8,981 bases of DNA, taken from Verrucomicrobiota bacterium (lineage in GTDB: Bacteria; Verrucomicrobiota; Verrucomicrobiia; Verrucomicrobiales; DEV007). Positions within the stretch are counted from its first letter, which is position 1. Each line of letters starts with the position of its first letter. The notes beneath the pieces were generated by a model. It was given only the letters and a program-made list of their open reading frames with translations, was not told where the DNA came from and searched no databases. The DNA is taken from positions 1 to 8,981 of the forward strand of contig JAADHD010000356.1 in assembly GCA_013152075.1 (NCBI GenBank), in the 5' to 3' direction. This document shows, in pieces, positions 6,071-8,981 of the stretch. A program made the position numbers and the translations under genes.

Positions 6071-6105
6071 TTGGATCGCGGACGTGCGAGCCGCACGTCC
6101 CTACC
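6071..6105 (-). repeat. REP-like palindromic element, copy 1
   Basis: Read on the minus strand this is GGTAGGGACG, arm TGCG, loop GCT, arm CGCA, then CGTCCG and CGATCC. The perfect stem GGACGTGCG/CGCACGTCC (6080-6100) has 9 bp and a 3-nt loop. It forms an inverted pair with the copy at 6131. REP-type elements of this size sit between genes in many copies and are often spread by a RAYT transposase acting in trans; none is visible here. Confidence 0.7.
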
Positions 6106-6130
6106 TCTATTATCACGGGACAAGGGTAAT

Positions 6131-6166
6131 GGTAGGGACGACTGGCCCAGTCGTCCGTGCGATTTG
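6131..6166 (+). repeat. REP-like palindromic element, copy 2
   Basis: GGTAGGGACG, arm ACTG, loop GCC, arm CAGT, then CGTCCG and TGCGATTTG. The stem (6136-6156) again has 9 bp and a 3-nt loop. Head (10 nt) and tail (CGTCCG) are identical to copy 1, while three of the four inner base pairs differ with both sides changed, so the fold is kept. The two copies face each other across 25 nt, as in BIME pairs. It also covers a GTG at 6157, which is why that codon is not taken as the start of the next gene. Together the pair fills most of the 187-nt argH-NUDIX gap. Confidence 0.7.
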
Positions 6167-6192
6167 TACTAACGGCTGCAATCCGTATCGTC

Positions 6193-6828
6193 ATGCCCAA
6201 CAGAAAACTATCCACCCCTGATTTCGAAAGGTGCCGCATCACTGACGGCAACGGATGGGAAAAACTATCCGTCGATCGTATTCTCGATCATCAATACATC
6301 CAGATCGAAGAGATCAGCTACCGGACGCCGGCCCGCGATGAACCTGTCGACTGGACCGTCGCGCGCAGAAAGTCGGCGATTGCTGTAGCTCCCATGCTTC
6401 CCGACGGACGATTCCTTCTCATTCAACAGGAGCGCTATCCCATACAGCGCACGATCTGGGAATTTCCCGCCGGACAAATCGATGACGTCGAGAACAAAGA
6501 AGACCGTGAAGTCATTCTTAACACCGTGCACTCCGAACTCGACGAGGAAACCGGTCATCAACTGGCACCCGAAGGTGAAATCCAGGCCCTCGGCTATTTT
6601 TTCAGCTCGCAAGGCTTCAGTGACGAGCACGTTTATCTGTTTCTAGCTAATCCCGTCATCCCCACCGGCAAAGGTCCCAGTCCCGACGATGGAGAAAGTA
6701 TTCTCGGCTGCAAAGCAGTCACAGCCGATGAATTGCGGGACGAAATCGCCGCCAACCGCATCGTTGACGCAAATACTCTCGCCCTCTATGCGCGCCTTTG
6801 CGCTTGTGGAATCATCGGTCAGGGCTAA
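6193..6828 (+). CDS. NUDIX hydrolase, ADP-ribose pyrophosphatase-like
   Basis: 211 residues. Members of this group hydrolyse nucleoside diphosphates linked to another moiety, such as ADP-ribose to AMP and ribose-5-phosphate, using Mg bound by the NUDIX box. Visible here are strand VAPMLPDGRFLLIQQERYPI, then WEFPAG, and a box from Gly94 to His122: G-x5-E (94-100), 13 residues, then SELDEETGH (114-122). The catalytic glutamates Glu115, Glu118 and Glu119 are kept. Two departures stand out: the usual 7-residue spacing is 13, and the box arginine before the first of these glutamates is Ser114. Downstream GYFFSSQGFSDEHVYLFLA resembles the SPG/F-S-D-E motif of ADP-ribose pyrophosphatases. The ATG at 6193 is chosen because an upstream GTG lies in the REP-like element. 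It ends 31 nt before tatC. The substrate is not certain. Confidence 0.85.
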   Translation: MPNRKLSTPDFERCRITDGNGWEKLSVDRILDHQYIQIEEISYRTPARDEPVDWTVARRKSAIAVAPMLPDGRFLLIQQERYPIQRTIWEFPAGQIDDVENKEDREVILNTVHSELDEETGHQLAPEGEIQALGYFFSSQGFSDEHVYLFLANPVIPTGKGPSPDDGESILGCKAVTADELRDEIAANRIVDANTLALYARLCACGIIGQG

Positions 6829-6859
6829 ATTGCGCGCCGATCACTGAATTTCAATACTT

Positions 6860-8500
6860 GTGACCCTATTCAAACCAGTTCTATCCCGTCTCTTTAAAAT
6901 GCGTGAGGATGCCTCGCGCATCCGTTCCGGTGCGGACGAAGGCTGCGACCCTCACGAAAAGCCATTCCTCGATCATCTTGAAGATCTGCGGAAGACGCTG
7001 ATGAAGATCATCATCACGCTGATGATCACGACCATCATCGCTTTTGTCTTCAATATTCAAATTTTTGAATTCGTCATGCAGCCTGTCATGATGGCGGATC
7101 TGGGTGACAAAATCAGCTTCATCACCCTCGCTCCACAGGAGATCCTGATGCTGTCGATCAAAGTCTCCTTTTTTGCAGGCTTACTGGGGGCCTTTCCTCT
7201 ACTGATGTTTTACGTAGGTGAATTTATATTACCCGGTCTACGCGAACAGGAAAAGCGCTTCATCCTTCCCGGCATCGGTGCCGGCTTTGCTCTTTTTCTC
7301 ACGGGAGCTGCGTTTGCCTTTTACATGGCCTGCCCCATTGCCTTGAAATTTTTCTTCGAGTTCCAGGAAGAACGTACTCAGTTTCTGAATCCTTCACTCA
7401 TGATGCAGCAGGGCACTATCAGCGCATCTGACCTGCAATCCGCCGACTCAGCTGCAGATGCCCTCAAGCAAAAAAAACCTGAAACTGCGCCCGTTGACTC
7501 CGCACCCAAGGTCGAAGTGGATCCGAAAATTCGAGCTCAGGTCATGACTGTTCTTCGTGAATCGATTACCACCACTGCGGACTCCAAACTGCATGTCACC
7601 TTTGACGGGGCCTCGGGAAAACTAATCCTCTCTGCCACACCGATTCACATCGTCCCCTACCAAATCGGAAAATACATCAACTTCGTCACCCGACTCGTGC
7701 TCGTCTTCGGACTCGCTTTCCAGTTGCCCGTCGTCGTCACAATTCTGGTCAAACTCCAGTTACTCACTGCTCGAGTCATGCGCACCACCCGCCCCATGGC
7801 GTGGATCATCATGCTCATTCTGTCAGCCATTTTCACTCCGCCGGACATCATGACACTCGGCCTGCTCGCCGGACCACTGATCGTTCTTTACGAAATCTGT
7901 ATCTGGATCGCATGGTTCATAGAAAACCAACGGGAAAAAGCGGCTCAAACCGAAGGCGACGAGCGTCAAAAACGACTAGGTGAGCTGTATGCCAAACCCG
8001 CCGAGGATCTTTCCGAAGAAGAAAAAACCGAGCTTCACGCCCACGAGACCGCTCAATACGAAGCCGAGCACCCGAAGCAAGACGAGGATGAGCACGGCCA
8101 CGCCGGTTACGATGATCTGGAGAATCACGACGAAAGCTGGCACGAAGATCAAAAAGATTACCACGCTGACGAAAATCATTATCAAGATGATCACGATCAA
8201 TACGGCAACCCGATAGAATATGACGAGCACGGCCACGTCATAGAGTATGACGAACATGGACACGTGATCGATCCCGAGCACACAGGTGACGAACACGGCA
8301 ACTGCGAACCAAGCGGCCAGATCATCAATTTGAATGAAGCAACTCTTGAGGAACTTCAATCGCTACCGGGAGTTGGCCCATCACTGGCGCAGCGATTGAT
8401 CAATCATCGCCCATTCGGCAACTTCGATGATGTGCTGGGAGTACCCGGCATCTCTGAAGACAAACTCAATCGCATGATTGACCGTCTCATTATCGAGTGA
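6860..8500 (+). CDS. tatC: Sec-independent (Tat) translocase subunit TatC with periplasmic insertion and His-rich/HhH C-terminal extension
   Basis: TatC binds twin-arginine signal peptides and, with TatA/TatB, exports folded proteins across the inner membrane. The core is clear: cytoplasmic PFLDHLEDLR (35-44), six transmembrane segments (about 47-66, 95-120, 135-160, 273-296, 312-328, 333-353), loop GLREQEKRF with Glu131 at the place of E. coli Glu103, and FTPPD before the last segment. Gln288 (FQLP) stands where E. coli has Glu170. At 546 residues it is twice the usual size. Residues about 172-264 are an insertion in the second periplasmic loop. After the last membrane segment, residues 354-390 are charged; 391-480 hold 16 His and 31 Asp/Glu; 488-545 form a ComEA-like pair of helix-hairpin-helix motifs (INLNEATLEELQSLPGVGPS, then LGVPGISEDKL). 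GTG at 6860 is used; ATG at 6899 is the alternative. No tatA/B is nearby. Confidence 0.95.
   Translation: MTLFKPVLSRLFKMREDASRIRSGADEGCDPHEKPFLDHLEDLRKTLMKIIITLMITTIIAFVFNIQIFEFVMQPVMMADLGDKISFITLAPQEILMLSIKVSFFAGLLGAFPLLMFYVGEFILPGLREQEKRFILPGIGAGFALFLTGAAFAFYMACPIALKFFFEFQEERTQFLNPSLMMQQGTISASDLQSADSAADALKQKKPETAPVDSAPKVEVDPKIRAQVMTVLRESITTTADSKLHVTFDGASGKLILSATPIHIVPYQIGKYINFVTRLVLVFGLAFQLPVVVTILVKLQLLTARVMRTTRPMAWIIMLILSAIFTPPDIMTLGLLAGPLIVLYEICIWIAWFIENQREKAAQTEGDERQKRLGELYAKPAEDLSEEEKTELHAHETAQYEAEHPKQDEDEHGHAGYDDLENHDESWHEDQKDYHADENHYQDDHDQYGNPIEYDEHGHVIEYDEHGHVIDPEHTGDEHGNCEPSGQIINLNEATLEELQSLPGVGPSLAQRLINHRPFGNFDDVLGVPGISEDKLNRMIDRLIIE
8213..8266 (+). repeat. Tandem 27-bp coding repeat in the tatC tail
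   Basis: Two adjacent 27-nt units (8213-8239 and 8240-8266) both encode IEYDEHGHV. They differ at five bases, all synonymous third positions, so the peptide is identical although the DNA has diverged. They sit in the histidine-rich part of the TatC extension. Related words (DEHGHAGYD, GDEHGN) flank them, which suggests growth by short duplications. Confidence 0.85.
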
Positions 8501-8551
8501 GCCAGCCGCGACTCACAGCACCCACACTGTATTTATTTCCCTTAGCAAACC

Positions 8552-8981
8552 ATGTCCGAAGAAAAACAGGAAGACGCACCCGTAGAAGAAGTCAGCGAAC
8601 ATCAGCTAATCCAATTCCGTCGCCAGAAGCTCGATAAGTTACGCGAGCTCGGCGTCGACCCATTCGGTGGCAAATTCGAAACGACTCATCAGCCAGCAGC
8701 TTTGCGGGCAAATTTCGAAGAGGAAATCGAAGTGAAAGTCGCCGGTCGCATCGTTGCTCATCGCGACATGGGCAAGAGCCAGTTTTTTGACATCGCCGAC
8801 ATCAACGGACGTCTGCAATGTTTCCTCAATCCGAAATCCATCGGTGACGAAGCGTTTGAGATCTTCCAACAACTCGACATCGGAGACTGGATCGGCGTTG
8901 AAGGCGCCACCTTCACCACCCGCATGGGTGAGCCCACCGTCAAAGCCTCCGCGATCACCGTACTGTCAAAATCCCTGCGCC
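8552..8981 (+). CDS. lysS: Lysyl-tRNA synthetase, class II, N-terminal part
   Basis: The first 143 residues are visible and the gene runs off the right edge. The enzyme charges tRNA-Lys in the cytoplasm. After an acidic start (MSEEKQEDAPVEEVSEHQ) the family pattern follows: RRQKLDKLRELGVDPFGGKF, a TH motif (45-46), then the anticodon-binding OB-fold (about 60-138) with VKVAGRIVAHRDMGKSQFFD, GRLQCFLNP, LDIGDWIGVEG and TFTTRMGEPTV, ending in VLSKSLR, which leads into the PLP-type linker of class II LysS. The class II catalytic motifs lie beyond the window. The ATG at 8552 is 51 nt after the tatC stop; no Shine-Dalgarno or terminator is seen in the gap, so co-transcription with tatC is possible. 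Confidence 0.95.
   Translation, partial: MSEEKQEDAPVEEVSEHQLIQFRRQKLDKLRELGVDPFGGKFETTHQPAALRANFEEEIEVKVAGRIVAHRDMGKSQFFDIADINGRLQCFLNPKSIGDEAFEIFQQLDIGDWIGVEGATFTTRMGEPTVKASAITVLSKSLR

Noticed and set aside
6157..6192. GTG at 6157 as the NUDIX start
   Set aside because: It lies within the tail of the REP-like element, and the 12 added residues have no counterpart in the family pattern. The ATG at 6193 is simpler.
7976..8359. Minus-strand open frame with a very hydrophobic protein opposite the tatC tail
   Set aside because: Antisense of GAC/GAT/GAA/CAC codons naturally gives Val/Ile/Leu/Phe. The repeat differences are synonymous in the tatC frame, which shows that frame is the real one.
1..8981. 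Search for a defence island, prophage, CRISPR array or insertion sequence
   Set aside because: No direct repeats with spacers, transposase, integrase, phage or toxin-antitoxin gene is visible; most of the right half is housekeeping genes.

Overview
The window looks like chromosomal DNA from a Gram-negative bacterium of the Planctomycetes-Verrucomicrobia-Chlamydiae group, most likely Verrucomicrobiota. The reasons are a secreted DUF1080-type protein, signal peptides and a lipobox, a short SRP RNA, ten gene starts without a recognisable Shine-Dalgarno sequence, and intergenic hairpin repeats of a kind I associate with this group. The assignment is inference; no 16S rRNA or species-diagnostic gene is present. 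Base composition and coding style are even throughout, and I see no transposase, integrase, CRISPR array or tRNA.

Left part (1-2562, minus strand). Reading right to left there are two tandem paralogous envelope proteins (membrane anchor, long coiled coil, small C-terminal beta domain), then a 62-residue lipoprotein 28 nt downstream of the second, then the start of a secreted DUF1080 protein that runs off the left edge. The paralogs and lipoprotein look like one expression unit of unknown function at the cell envelope.

Middle (2563-4076). A 267-nt gap precedes a short bacterial SRP RNA on the plus strand with a well placed promoter. Two hairpins follow it. A membrane-anchored M23 metallopeptidase then lies on the minus strand with its catalytic residues intact. 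It is divergent from a Fur-family regulator, with about 0.2 kb of control region between them.

Right part (4077-8981, plus strand). The order is Fur-family regulator, argH (arginine biosynthesis), an inverted pair of REP-like hairpins, a NUDIX hydrolase of the ADP-ribose pyrophosphatase type, tatC, and the beginning of lysS. These are mainly housekeeping genes, co-oriented but with no shared pathway.

The standout is tatC. It encodes 546 residues where about 250 is usual. It has a roughly 90-residue insertion in the second periplasmic loop and a cytoplasmic tail made of an acidic, histidine-rich segment (16 His in 87 residues, including an exact tandem 9-mer) ending in a ComEA-type helix-hairpin-helix domain. 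This Tat translocase / putative metal-binding / putative nucleic-acid-binding fusion is the best candidate here for undescribed biology. The second is the REP-like pair, whose two copies differ by compensatory changes in the stem.
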